Assembly: GCF_901709675.1 (NCBI RefSeq)
Contig: NC_051092.1
Location: 3,414,491 to 3,478,490, forward strand
Direction of reading: 5' to 3'
DNA from: Syngnathus acus
Taxonomy: Eukaryota > Chordata > Actinopteri > Syngnathiformes > Syngnathidae
DNA length: 64,000 nt
The translations under genes were made by a program, and so were the position numbers. Shown piece by piece: positions 11,772 through 23,016 of the stretch (positions are counted from its first letter, which is position 1; each line of letters begins with the position of its first letter). The notes below the pieces were generated by a model that was not told where the DNA came from, did not search any database, and worked only from the letters and a program-made list of their open reading frames with translations.

Positions 11772-12520
11772 CCGTTTTTTTCCATGTATAATGCGCAAAA
11801 TTTAACTACCATTTTTTTCCCGTGTATAATGCGCCCCCATGTATAATACGCACCCAATTTTTTTTAAGTCCCAATGATCGTCACACACGCAGGAAGGCAA
11901 TGGGTCCCATTTTTATAGTCTTTGGTATGGTCTTAACTAGGCTGGATGTATTTTTTTTGTTGGCGTTGATTTCTCCGACTGCCCGTAAAGGCACCACCGC
12001 GATCAGATGAAAAGAGAGGAAAGTGACGTGCGGACATGTGAAAAAGGCGGCTCTGTATGGGAGAGACGTTGAAGAGGAATAAAAACACCCTTGGAAACCA
12101 AAACTTGCCCCTCGTCGTGACTCGGAGCCGCAACAAATGTTTCGGATTTGTGTAGGGTACATTGTGACAGCAAACGAGCAGGTGATCGAGCAAGCGTCTG
12201 ATACGAACGCAATGCTCTCGTATCAGACGCTTGCTCGATCACCTGCTCGTTTGCTGTCACAATGTACCCTACACAAATCCGAAACATTTCTTCGCTATCG
12301 AGTTTGCTAGCGCATGCGCAGTGATACTGACCGGCAGAATAACATTCGGTTGTTCCCAAAGATGATCTTTTTTCTGAAATAATTTTACGTTTACGGACTT
12401 AAGTAGGAGTCAAAATTTGGGTGCGTATTGTACATGGGTACAGGCTTTTTTCCAGCATCAACATGCCATTTTTAGGGTGCGTATTATACATGGGGGCGCA
12501 TTATACATGGAAAAAAACGG
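11772..12520. mobile_element. non-autonomous DNA transposon (MITE/foldback) with TA target duplication
   Basis: The ends are inverted repeats. The left begins CCGTTTTTTTCCATGTATAA and the right ends with its complement, CATGGAAAAAAACGG. Both are flanked by TA (11770-11771 and 12521-12522), the Tc1/mariner-type target duplication. Subterminal GTATAATGCGC and ATAATACGCACCC blocks recur in both arms, and the left arm carries an extra copy. The 749-bp interior encodes no transposase. The centre holds a perfect 72-bp palindrome. The superfamily is inferred from the TA duplication only. Confidence 0.8.
12135..12289. repeat. perfect 72-bp inverted repeat (hairpin) with 11-nt loop
   Basis: Bases 12135-12206 and 12218-12289 are exact reverse complements at all 72 positions, separated by 11 bases. 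The arm begins AAATGTTTCGGATTTGTGTA. It lies inside the MITE. Transcribed RNA would fold into a very long perfect duplex. Confidence 0.97.
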
Positions 12521-12522
12521 TA

Positions 12523-13669
12523 CTTTGTTTACATCATTCCCATCATGCTCAGGTTTAAGTCTTTTGAGTTTCGGTCCAACCCGCTCTTGCTTCTCTTCTT
12601 CCTCCTCCTGTCAGCATCGCTATCATACCTACAGCCAGACGCAATAGTGGTCCCGCTTAGTTTTTGTAACCTTTAGGAACGCGGCTGCAAAAACAACACT
12701 CGCTTAACTTGTGTGTTTTTGTTTTTATGAGAAGTGAAAGAACAATTCGAGCCTTAATCTTCAAATGTTAGCATAAAGCGAAGGTTCACTTTAGGGTCAG
12801 GAGGGCCTTTTGTTTTTTGTTGGCCGTTGCCAATTACAATAAAATTCTGATAACCGATTAATCAGCCAAATAATCGAAAAAAATTATTGCATAAAGTAAC
12901 CAGATGATCCAAATATTACAATATTAATATTGTGTGCCAAATTGGTCAAGTGATTCCCAAACGGCACTTCCATCTGACCAACTCCCAAATTAGAAAAATA
13001 GAAAATCCCTTGTAAAACAAGGCTTTCATTGTCACTTTCCAAATGTGCCCAGCACCAACATACAAAGCTTTTGCCCCCACTTGCGAATCATGAAAGCTAT
13101 GCTTCAGGAAAACAACCTTACCGATGAAGTCATCCAAAGTTTTTTCCACTCGCTTGTGAAAAGGGAAGGAGGGAAACTGTTTGGAAAATGTGCTACTCGC
13201 TCACTCCCGCTAATCCGGAGATGTCACGGCGTAACCAGTTCAACACTGGAACATTTCTCCAAGACTTTCCCAAGCCCACCGGGAACCCCCCCCCCCCCCT
13301 ACCGCCACACCCATTGGCCGTCTTTTACCTTCCTGTCTCCAGGTGGTACGGCGAACTAGCGTGTTGTATGTCAACGATGATGCAAACAGCGATGACAGGA
13401 AGCAGATGCTGCTGATGTCATGTTGGTGTTTGGCATGCCAAGGGAATTTTGCCACCAAAGTAGGTTGAAATGAGTTGATGCCCCCCACCCCGTAAGGAGT
13501 GCAACATGGCAGCGTACACGTTCCCATGTCATTCCGAGCGAGGATAATAAGTCTTAAGCGCATGAACGGGAAGCTCAGTCCTCATGTCAGTTTCCAAGCT
13601 GGCCTCTTGAACACCTCCAATAAATACCGCCAACTCACAAAGAGCAGCTCCACGGAGCTTCGCAAGGAA

Positions 13670-13700
<31 letters not shown>

Positions 13701-16700
13701 TTACGCGTACTGTGTTGCCATTGTGTAAGTGTGCGAGCCCCGCCCGAGTCTCTCATCTGCACGCATTGTTTCAGCTATTTTCCTTGGGGCCTGTCAGGAC
13801 ATTCCAGCACTCAGGTGCTCTCAGAATATTTCCCCCCCCTTGTAGACAGAGGCGAAAATCATATCAGTTAGATACTGTTGCTGTTTACTTTGATATTTCT
13901 TTGGTTATCAATGTGTTTTGATATTGATATCATCATCGATATGTTGTAATATCGTATCTGCTGCTGATTGTGTTGTTTTGTTAAGGGTAGTAAAAGGACA
14001 AAATGTTGATATCGTGATACGGTATATGTGTCGATTATCATCCAATAGCTGTATCGTGATAGTGGGAGATATTCAGTATCATTGGCATCATTGATATTTT
14101 CGGAGTTCTGGTTTCGTATCGTGATATGATACCTGTATCAGTATAATTAGCTAAGTATCCCGATAATTTTATTGATGCAAGTCTCAAATATCAATTTTCA
14201 GTTTAGACATTGCAATTGATGATCAGATGTTATTATCAAAAATCACACAATTGCCTTATCATGACTTTTTTTTCGATTTTTGGTATCTCAATCTAATTTT
14301 ATAACAATCATATTGATATTAAGCACTTGTATGCTGCGCTAGGATATTTAGCATCAGTGGCAAAGGATGTTGTTGTGACGTTTTTCTTTTTCCCAAGCAT
14401 CACCACATTCCTACCTTTTGGTTTCAGCAGCTGGGATGTTTGTCGGGGATATTATTTTCCTCGCTCTAACAATAGACGGAAGCGGCCAGCTGATTCCCGC
14501 CTCTTTAAGCGAGGCCAGGAGGACCCTCTCTGGGGTGTCGTTTTGGCACGCCAGGGCTCCGGAAACACACAACGCTCGGGACACGACGAGGACGAGGGTG
14601 TGTGAGGAAATCCCTGAATTGAATGTTCCACGTGGCCTCGCCCAGGCTTTTCCCTCTTTGTGGCGCAGATGTGAGAGTGTGTCAGCCAGCGTGTGCGTCA
14701 ACGCACTACTTGATGTGCTTTGGAAGGAATTCCTCGGGTTTCCCTCTCGGCCCTTTTGACAAACTCTCCCTCGTTTCTAAGGCGGGCAGAATTGCGGCGG
14801 ACGATATCATGCTTTATTTCATTCCCAGTGACTCACTTCCAAATAATGTTCAGCGATTAGCAACATTTTGATGGATGATTCGGAAACATTGAACTTTCTC
14901 CTTGATGAAAAATAATAAACATTCGCTGGACAGTTAAAAGTAGCAGAAGAGAGACTGTATAAAGAAAGATTTTTAAAATAGTTTTACCACTCCCATGAAT
15001 TTGAAACACATAAATCCTTTTCAAAGTTTCTCACTGCACCAGTTGCCATAAAGTACAAGGTGCTATTTTTTTAAAGTTGAAAACATTTAAAAAAATAATG
15101 TATGAATATTTAGGATGTAATCTGTCTTCTGTCACCATGGCAACCACATCACAGCAATCTTCCAGTGTGTCATGCGTGTGTGGTTGTGTGTGCGCGTGTG
15201 TGTGCCATCACTTTGGTGTTACTATTAAGTTTGACAGACTAAATAAATAATCGGTATGCACAGGTACGTATGGCAAGAGTGAGTCACTGAGAGGAAAGAA
15301 CCATGACGACCATATTGAATTTTTTTTCTTTTTTGCGGGGATAGAGAGAAAGAAAGTGTGGTTAAAATGTGAAATTGCGAGTTTAAGGGCTGCTTTCCAA
15401 TAGTGGAGAGCTCTGTTTAGTCTTTGAACACAAATGGAGCATCCAAGTGAAGTTTTCAAGAACAGGAAGCAGTGAAAGTTTACACCACTTCATGCAAGAG
15501 AGGTGCCGTGTCCAAATACAGGAAGAGACGAATCATCAGGAGCACGTTTTATAAAGTGGAGATATTCGTGCTTTTATTTTTTTGGGGGGAAATTTGCAAA
15601 ATAATGCTGCCAGGCTATGATTTTGTAGAGTCAGTCTCTAGAAAGTGATGTCCATGCCTTTAAATCAATGCAGAGGAAAGTGGAGGTCTTTGTGCTTTTA
15701 TTTTGCTGACTCTGGCTCAGTATTTGGCAGCTGTCAAATCATGTCTTTCCATGCTGCTCACTATTTGGGTGGTGTATACTATTTGATTCTTAACTACGCC
15801 GCTATGTGCTGCTCAGTATTAGGCAGGTGCTTCAACAGATGTTTAGATGACCCACCCAGCAGATCTCCCACGTTGAGTTAAGAACAACAAGGGAGAGGTC
15901 TCCTCCCGACTGGTTGCCTCCTCTTTTCCGAGGAATGTTGCTTACAAGCATGCGGAGGAGGCAGAGGAGGAGGAGGACCTCTGAACTTACACTTGACTCT
16001 GTTCTAAAGTCATCAGCTCCTCCAAAGAGCTCCCGAAAACATCAGCACCACGGCTATAAAATAAAAGCAGGAACCTTTCGATATGATGAGCTCACACTGC
16101 AGGAATTACGTACAGCTTCCAGGATGTGTGTAGCGGGTCCGATAACGAGACTGTAACGTGTTTGCTTTTTTCCTGCGTTAATGGCCCGTGGAATTGATGC
16201 TATAGCAAACAGGAAGTGTGAGCTTTGTTGTCATTGTTACAAGTGGAGGCCTTATCGCTGACCCCCCCCCCCCTCCCCTCTCTGAAACGTCATCACTCAC
16301 TGGAATGCTAACAATAAATGCTAACAGTGAACATCGTTGACAGATAATGGCTAAAAAGTGTTTCGAACTTCATGTTAAAATGTGACTTCTTAAAACATAA
16401 TGAAAGTCACAGTTTGATTCCCATAGGAGAATTTTTCGTCGTGGTTCCCTTCTTCCTAGACTCGCAAACACGTTCCAATGCATCGTGGTCTATAAAAAGC
16501 TCCCTCTCCACGCTCGCTTTCTTCCCAGCATCCCCGGTCAAGTCGCTGGACGCACACTTTCCTGGCGAGCGTTCAGGAAGCGCTCGCTCCAAATAAGGCG
16601 GAGGAGCAGCGAGCAGGCAGGACGGAAACCTTGGAGACGCTTCCTTGGAGACCGGAGCGCCATAATAAAACACTCCCTCAGCGACTGAGGAATTAACACA

Positions 16701-19388
16701 AGATACAAGTGTGGGAATGCTGGACTCAGAAAATGCACGAGAGGGACAAATGTGACACATGGTGGAATTTGTTGACTCAGAAATGTTGAAGAGGATGAAA
16801 CGATGCATTGACAAAAGTATTGGGACATCCCACAGAAAGTCTGCAGAACTGTGTATTGCTCGCTAGCAAGATTAGCTCCATGGTGGAAATTCATGAAAGT
16901 CAGAAAAACATTCCAACAGGGTAGACAAAAGTATTTGGACAGTCACGGTGTATTTTAATAAGGCTGTCTATGTGTGTGTGTGTGTGTACAAATGTGAGCA
17001 AGCGAGTGTGTGAGTGCAGAATGATGACTCCAAATTACAGAGCAAGTCAGAACGTTTTTATCCGGGAGACCCCGCGGCCTGCTAGGAGGAGGAGAAAATG
17101 GCCGCCACTCCCTCACCAGGAGATTCCTAAGCGCCAGCTCGTGCTAACGGGAATTCTTGGCACAACGTTGCCATGGCTACCCATCAGAAAAGTCCAAAAC
17201 ACAAACAATATCCTATTCAAGATCAATTTTGTTCGGAAAAAAAGACTCACTGGTACAATTTTCCTACATTAGAGCACACTTGCCCTTCGTCTTCTTGACA
17301 CTGCAAGCTTCAAAAGCACTTTCACATTTTTAGTAGCGCCTAAAAAGAAGCTTTGTGCTCCTTGGAGACGATTCCAGACGGATAAGTGAAAGCAGTATTC
17401 ACTGGCCTGGATGGGATTCCTGTGGAAAACTACTGTGTGTAGGTGTGTTTGTATGTGTGTGTGTGTGTGGGGGGGGGCATTTTTTTAACTTTATATGTGG
17501 GGATTACATATATGAGGGGGTTATATATGTGGGGGTAACTTGACATGCAGTGGAGTTACATGTGTGTCAGAGAGCCAGCTAGGCCCTGCATGCATTCTTG
17601 TGCCTGCCCCAGGGTGACTGAAGCAGGAACAAGAACATCTTTAAACTGTCTTCTGCAACGGTGTGTATGTAAGTGAGCGTGTATGTGTGTGGATTAGGAA
17701 TGCAGTGAGTCAGGCTATAAAATTCTGAGAAGTTCAAGTCAATATTAGTCAATTATTAGTATTTCAATAATGTATTGACTGGTGAGCAGTAGGTTTATGT
17801 TGTCTAAACATATGCAAATTAATTATTTATTTATTTCTGAGGGGTTGTAGCCTGCTAGAGAGTGTTCGAATTATTATTATTATATAGTGTAATTTATTTT
17901 TGGGTTTAGTTATTTCTGGAAAATTCTAAAATCACAATTACTTAAATGATTATATTGTCTATGTATGCTATTCCACTTGCTAGATTGTATCTTAAATAGC
18001 TTCAAAATGAGGCAAAGCTACAGGGTTGCATGTCCAGACAGTGTGACGCCACCAAAAAAAACTTTTTCAAGAATGTGCGCAAATTCAGGCCCCATGATCT
18101 AGTTTCATAATCATGTTGCCGCAACACAAAGAGCCTCCAAAAGTGAGAAAGAAAGAACAGCAGAACGAGAGCAAACACAAGCTAATAAAAAGTCATAATT
18201 GCTCTTTGTGACAAACATTTATGAGCGTGGCCCATCAGATAATCTTAAAAGGCGATGATGAAGATGAATGCTCGTGTCCCGCGGCCATGGAAAGCCAGCA
18301 TGAGGACTGAGTGATAGACTGACTGATGAGACGGGTTGCGGCACGTCAACTCAAGAACGTCTTCGGTGTGCAAACAAGCCATAGCAGATTCAAAAATCTC
18401 ATTTGGAATATTTCTGTACGAGAAATAGCATCGCACAAGTTACATAAACAAATGAGTCACGATGCTAAGCTAACATAACATACGGATGGCGCAACATATT
18501 ATGGCTCAAGATGCTTTTATAATTGCTAAATATCTGGACCGTTAAGTTACAAATGCGTGGCAAAGTTATTTATATGTTGGTATTTTGGTTAATGAGCTAA
18601 CAGCAGCAGAACAACTTTTACAAAACATATTATTTGTTGGCAGCAGAACAACTTTTACAATTTGTTGATTTTTTTTTTTTTTAAAGGACCACTTTTGTCC
18701 CTCCAAGTGCACCATACTTCCTGTTTGAGTCATTATGTACTTCAGGGGCGAAGAAATATAAAATGTTACTAAACTATTTTGACATACAGTTGAGATGACA
18801 AATCTATGTGATCTGATATTAGCATTTTGGCTAACATCAGCGAAGCAATTCATGATGAAATCCGAGCTATTGTGAAAATTCAAGTCATGGGATTTGACCA
18901 AAGGCATTGCCAAGGTTGACTGGCTGGACATCAAGTCTGTCAAAAGCCATTGCGGAACCGAGTTGCATCCGAGCCGTAAAAAAAACGGGAGGTCGTGCTG
19001 GATGAAGTAACAGTTCACATGGCCCTTTCCAAATCTGCCTCCAGATGCACACTTCCCTTACATGCTGTTGTGTCATAATTTGTTTTGAGCGTTAATCTAG
19101 CAGGATTGTGTTCTATTGTTCCCGCTGGCTGGTTTGAACCTGATGACTGGTTGATGTATTTCTGCTTAGCTGTCACTCACTGCATGGTGGCCCACTTCTA
19201 GCCCCCCGAACACACACATATTTCTCTGCGCCCCAAAACAATACCCGCACACTATTGTTCCCGATTGTAGTATGGCCACAAAAGCATGCCGCGAAAACAA
19301 ATAAGATGCAAAGTGACACACTTTACGGAGGTAATGTGTGGTCACGTGATAGCAATCATGCTGTTGCCATGGCAACAATTGCACGATA
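12523..19388. other. tes-cav2 intergenic, third part
   Basis: No coding exon is recognised in nearly 7 kb. Visible contents: a GT microsatellite at 13671-13700, an ATATCG/GTATCGTGATA-rich tract at about 13880-14310, a GC-richer patch at about 14430-14760, GT tracts near 16969-16987 and 17447-17470, and a 20-bp direct repeat (18604-18623 and 18641-18660). The GC-richer patch could be a conserved non-coding element, but conservation cannot be judged here. Confidence 0.4.
13880..14310. repeat. ATATCG/TATCGTGATA-rich degenerate tract
   Basis: Motifs GATATCG, GTATCGTGATA and close variants recur many times in both directions over about 430 bases. This resembles the AT-rich ATATCG-type interspersed relics common in fish genomes. 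No clear ends or target duplication were found. Confidence 0.45.
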
Positions 19389-19390
19389 TA

Positions 19391-19711
19391 CAGTGATCCC
19401 TCGCTACTTCGCGTTTGGTTTATCGTGGCTTCACTACATTTTTCCAAATTAAAAAGAACATTTAAAAGTCAAAATAAAACTTCTAAATTGAGGAAATATG
19501 TGTCTAACCTTTAGGACAATGTAGTATTGCTCCAAATGTTCGTTCACATTTCTTTAGTCCATCTTCGCGTGTTAGCACGATCGCGAATTAGCATCTTTCC
19601 GCTAACTCGTTAGCCTGCCCAGTACTTCTTGTTGGTGACCGTACTTCGCGGATTTCACTTATCGCGGGTGATTTTTGGAACCAATTATCCGCGATAAACG
19701 AGGGATTACTG
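19391..19711. mobile_element. Tigger/pogo-like MITE, 321 bp
   Basis: It starts CAGTGATCCCTCG and ends CGAGGGATTACTG, nearly perfect inverted termini flanked by TA (19389-19390 and 19712-19713). Subterminal segments TACTTCGCG and GTACTTCGCGGA and the TTATCGCG/CGCGATAA motifs fit the non-autonomous pogo/Tigger elements spread through vertebrates. No transposase remains. Confidence 0.8.
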
Positions 19712-20039
19712 TATTTGTATTGTAGTGGGGATAATGATTTTTTTTTTTTTTTTGTACACGGAGATGAACGAGAAAACAAGTTTTACCGTCCAGTCTTACT
19801 TAAGAAAAACTCTTGAAGAAGTAAATACGTTAGCGACTAGTGGCCGTTGAGTGACTGCACACGCACAGTCGCGTGTTTTGGCGCCGCCGACTCCACGCTG
19901 CTTTCCAGCCTGCGGGGCGGGGTGCTGCCTTGTCTGCTTGCATGCCTGCTTCTGTTTTGCTGCTGCGACTGCATAGGAGCGGAGCGGCTCGCTCACTGCG
20001 CACTCGAATCGCCACTAAAAGTCCAACACCAACTGGGAC

Positions 20040-21970
20040 ATGGGTGTGGAGAAGGAGAAGTCGGACACGAGCATCATCATGGACGAGGACGAGTTTAACA
20101 GGTCCATCGAGCCCATTCTGTCACGGAAGGGTCACGTGTTCGCGTCCCCGCACGAAGACCGAGACCCCGACGACGTAAACGCGCACCTCAAGGTAAAAAA
20201 AAAAAAAAACTAAATAAACCTAAACCCAGCCTTTCATTGTTTTCAAGTCACTACGCGGAAGGAAAAGGAGAATTGCGTTATCGATCACTTAGCTGTGGGT
20301 TCGTTGTTGGGACGGGTCAGGTGAGCTTCCATGACGTCATCGCCGAGGGGTGATGATTTTTTTTTCCCCCTCAAACTTTATAATGCACTGACTGGACATA
20401 CTGAATATACTGTACGTACATATACTTTGTACATATGTACATTTATAAAAAATAGTTTGAATTTTGAAATAGAATATTTGACAAAATAAAAAAAGGAATG
20501 AGAATATGCACGTGCAAATCTTCAAGTCACCGTTATGCTTAAGTCAAAGTATAACTCTCTGACTTGTCCTCCCGATTGTTTTTTCCGGTCAGGTGGGCTT
20601 CGATGACGTCATTGCTGAGCCGGAGTCGGTTCGGACCATGGACCGGGTGTGGATTTGCAGCCATGCCATGTTCGAGGTGCTCAAGTTTGGCCTTTACCGG
20701 CTTCTCGGGGCGCTGCTGGCCGTGCCGCTCGCCTTCATCCTCGGACTTGTCTTTGCTGTCCTCAGCCTCATACACATCTGGTAGGGGGCCATCACGCTTG
20801 ACAAATATATGTACAAATATAAGGTTTAAATATTTTTGTCTTAAAATGTTGGGATTAAAAGTTGTAATATTATGAAACAAAGCTATCTGTAAAAATCTAA
20901 GCACTAACACAGTTATGGAATTTACGATAGTTGATGCTATGCTAATGCACGGTCATTTGGGTTAACGCAGAATTGAAAGTGACCATTAAAGAGCCCAGCA
21001 GACTATTATGGGATATTTGCTCAAGCTCCCAAAGTAAACATTGACACAAGCTATTTATACAGATGACGTCACATTGCAAAATACTGAGCCATTCTCTCTC
21101 TACACCTATTAGAATCATGAGTCGTGTTTTTCTTTTTCAACTGATGACATCATCACGCGGGCCACCTGGATACTGTTAGGCGGCGAGCTAATGAGCTAAC
21201 GAGCTAACCAAGAAGAGCTCTTGTTGATGGGGAACACTCGTCGTCACCTGCAAAAAAGTGAGCTCTAGGAAAGTTGGCCCAAATGTGGCAAAAAAAAAAA
21301 GTTCCACAGTGCAGGGAGAGTGGAAAACAGACACGATGCTTGACATGCTATTCGACACTGGAGTGGGACATTCTTGGGTCCCTTGGCGGCCATGTTGGAG
21401 GCAGGAAGTTCCCGCGGGGAGACGGGAAGTGCATTTTGGGCGTTGCTAGCAAGTAAGCTAGCTGCGTGAACAGTGACGCTAGCTAGCTCGGTCAGCTCGA
21501 CAGTTCAGCTCATCAATAGCCGGTTACATATTAACTTGAGGTTGGTTTTGTATTTAATTGATGAGAGGTTGTTCAATTTTTAGACATTTACATGTTCATT
21601 GAATCATTAGAGATAATGTATTTTTTGTGATATGATTCATTTATTGTCGCTAATATGTTGTGACTTGCGTGAACCAACTTGACTAGCTTGAAATTTGGTG
21701 GTGACTCAACTAGACTTGCTTGATTTTTTTTCCCCCACAGTAAATCGAGACTTGAATGAGACTTGAAGGCTACGACTTGAGACTGTCGTAACGGTTTTGA
21801 ATTTGTGGGCATCTCACAGGCTGGTGATGCCGAGCATCCGGAGTTTACTGGTGGTACTGCCGTCGCTGCAGGTGGTGTGGATGAGCCTGACGGACACGTT
21901 CGTCACGCCGTTCTTCCGCAGCCTGGGCAAGAGCTTGTCCTCCGTCCATGTTCAACACATGGACGAATAA
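20040..21970 (+). CDS. cav2: Caveolin-2 (3 exons, 163 aa)
   Basis: Exons 20040-20192, 20593-20780 and 21820-21970 have GT-AG junctions and join to 492 nt. Caveolin-2 is a hairpin membrane protein that co-oligomerises with caveolin-1 in caveolae. The N-terminus MGVEKEK resembles mammalian MGLETEK. Exon 2 opens VGFDDVIAEP (residues 52-61), the caveolin signature, then the scaffolding region with VWICSHAMFE and the hydrophobic hairpin LLGALLAVPLAFILGLVFAV. Exon 3 encodes the C-terminal amphipathic part, ending HVQHMDE. Length is that of human CAV2 (162). The N-terminal segment has no Tyr at the regions of the mammalian phosphosites Tyr19 and Tyr27. It lies about 1 kb upstream of cav1 on the same strand. 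Confidence 0.94.
20321..20353 (+). pseudogene. decayed partial copy of cav2 exon 2 start inside intron 1
   Basis: The sequence from 20312 to 20350 matches that at 20584-20622 at 31 of 39 positions by eye, including the CAG acceptor and the frame. It reads VSFHDVIAEG then TGA, against VGFDDVIAEP in the true exon. The match fades after about 35 bases. It looks like a vestigial duplicated exon; if ever spliced in, it would stop translation. Confidence 0.55.
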
Positions 21971-22140
21971 ATTCCGCCCGGGTGTCCCAATACTTGTGTG
22001 AATACGATGTCTCCTAACTGAGCGAGACCTAATTCGCAGTCATGCTATGTTGGTTGTATATATATTGTAAGAGGAAAAAAAATGCAAGCTTGTCGCACGT
22101 TCACTAGCTGCTTTTTTTGTCTGAATATCAAACTAATATA

Positions 22141-22146
22141 AATAAA
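22141..22146 (+). terminator. cav2: poly(A) signal AATAAA, cav2
   Basis: AATAAA 171 bases past the cav2 stop, followed by a GT/T-rich stretch. This is the expected end of a short 3' UTR and leaves about 0.5 kb to the cav1 TATA box. Confidence 0.7.
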
Positions 22147-22660
22147 GATGTTTATTCTATGTCTTCTTATCAATGATTTGTCATGCACACTATTCAATTC
22201 CATGGAACTGCTTAATTGTAAGCATAATGGACATTTTTCACGTAGTTTTTATTGTGATAATGTTTCATTTTTATCTCCTTTCCAAATACTCTCTTTCCAT
22301 AACAATTTGTTTCTTCTAATGTTCTGACTAGAATTAAAAAAAAAATATAATGTATATAATATTGATTATGTCAACTGAAAATTATTCAGAGCTCGGGTCA
22401 TTCACCTCTCACCTGTTACTGTTCTGAGTATGGTCATGTGACATTTGAAAGCTGAGCCGTGATTGGTTGTTACCTGAGCCCCGAGTCTTTTCAAAAGAGA
22501 ACTTGATTTGACGTACAAGTAAATTGAGTTTTTTTTCTTGAATGCATCTCTTGTGCAGTTTGGTTTGAATCTATTCCTGCCACATTTTTTTTACCCACAT
22601 TTAGTCCATGCGGCAAAGTGTTAGCGCCACTTGATCTGACTTGTGCAGAAGAACCGCGCG

Positions 22661-22668
22661 TATATAAA
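22661..22668 (+). promoter_or_regulatory. cav1: TATA box of the cav1 promoter
   Basis: TATATAAA follows a GC-rich GAACCGCGCG. It is 349 bases upstream of the cav1 ATG, so transcription would start near 22690 with a pyrimidine-rich 5' UTR of about 325 nt. No splice acceptor is needed before the ATG. Inferred from motif and position. Confidence 0.5.
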
Positions 22669-23016
22669 CACCTTGTCTCTCCCAATTAACGCCCACCTCT
22701 CGCTCGACAAGAAGCCGCTTGTATTCTGCCTCCTGCGTGCAAGTCATTCCACGCCACATGCACACCAACATCTCCTTTTACCCTCCACGCGCACACGCAC
22801 TGACTTTTGACATCACAGATCACATCAGTTCCTCCTGCAGCTTGAAAGCTCCTCCAAAGCTTCCTACGATGCCATTCTAATCACGTTCGGTGGGGGGAAA
22901 AGGTCGGGAATAAATCACCGTGGGAAACCCCACGCACACACACCTCCTCTTTCCCCAATCGAGCTCCACGCCTACTGGCTGACGGATTCCTATTTTGTCG
23001 CTTGAAGGACCACATC

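Noticed and set aside
14418-14759. 113-codon frame in the GC-richer intergenic patch
   Set aside because: No family similarity and competing frames on both strands; left as unexplained sequence, possibly a conserved non-coding element.
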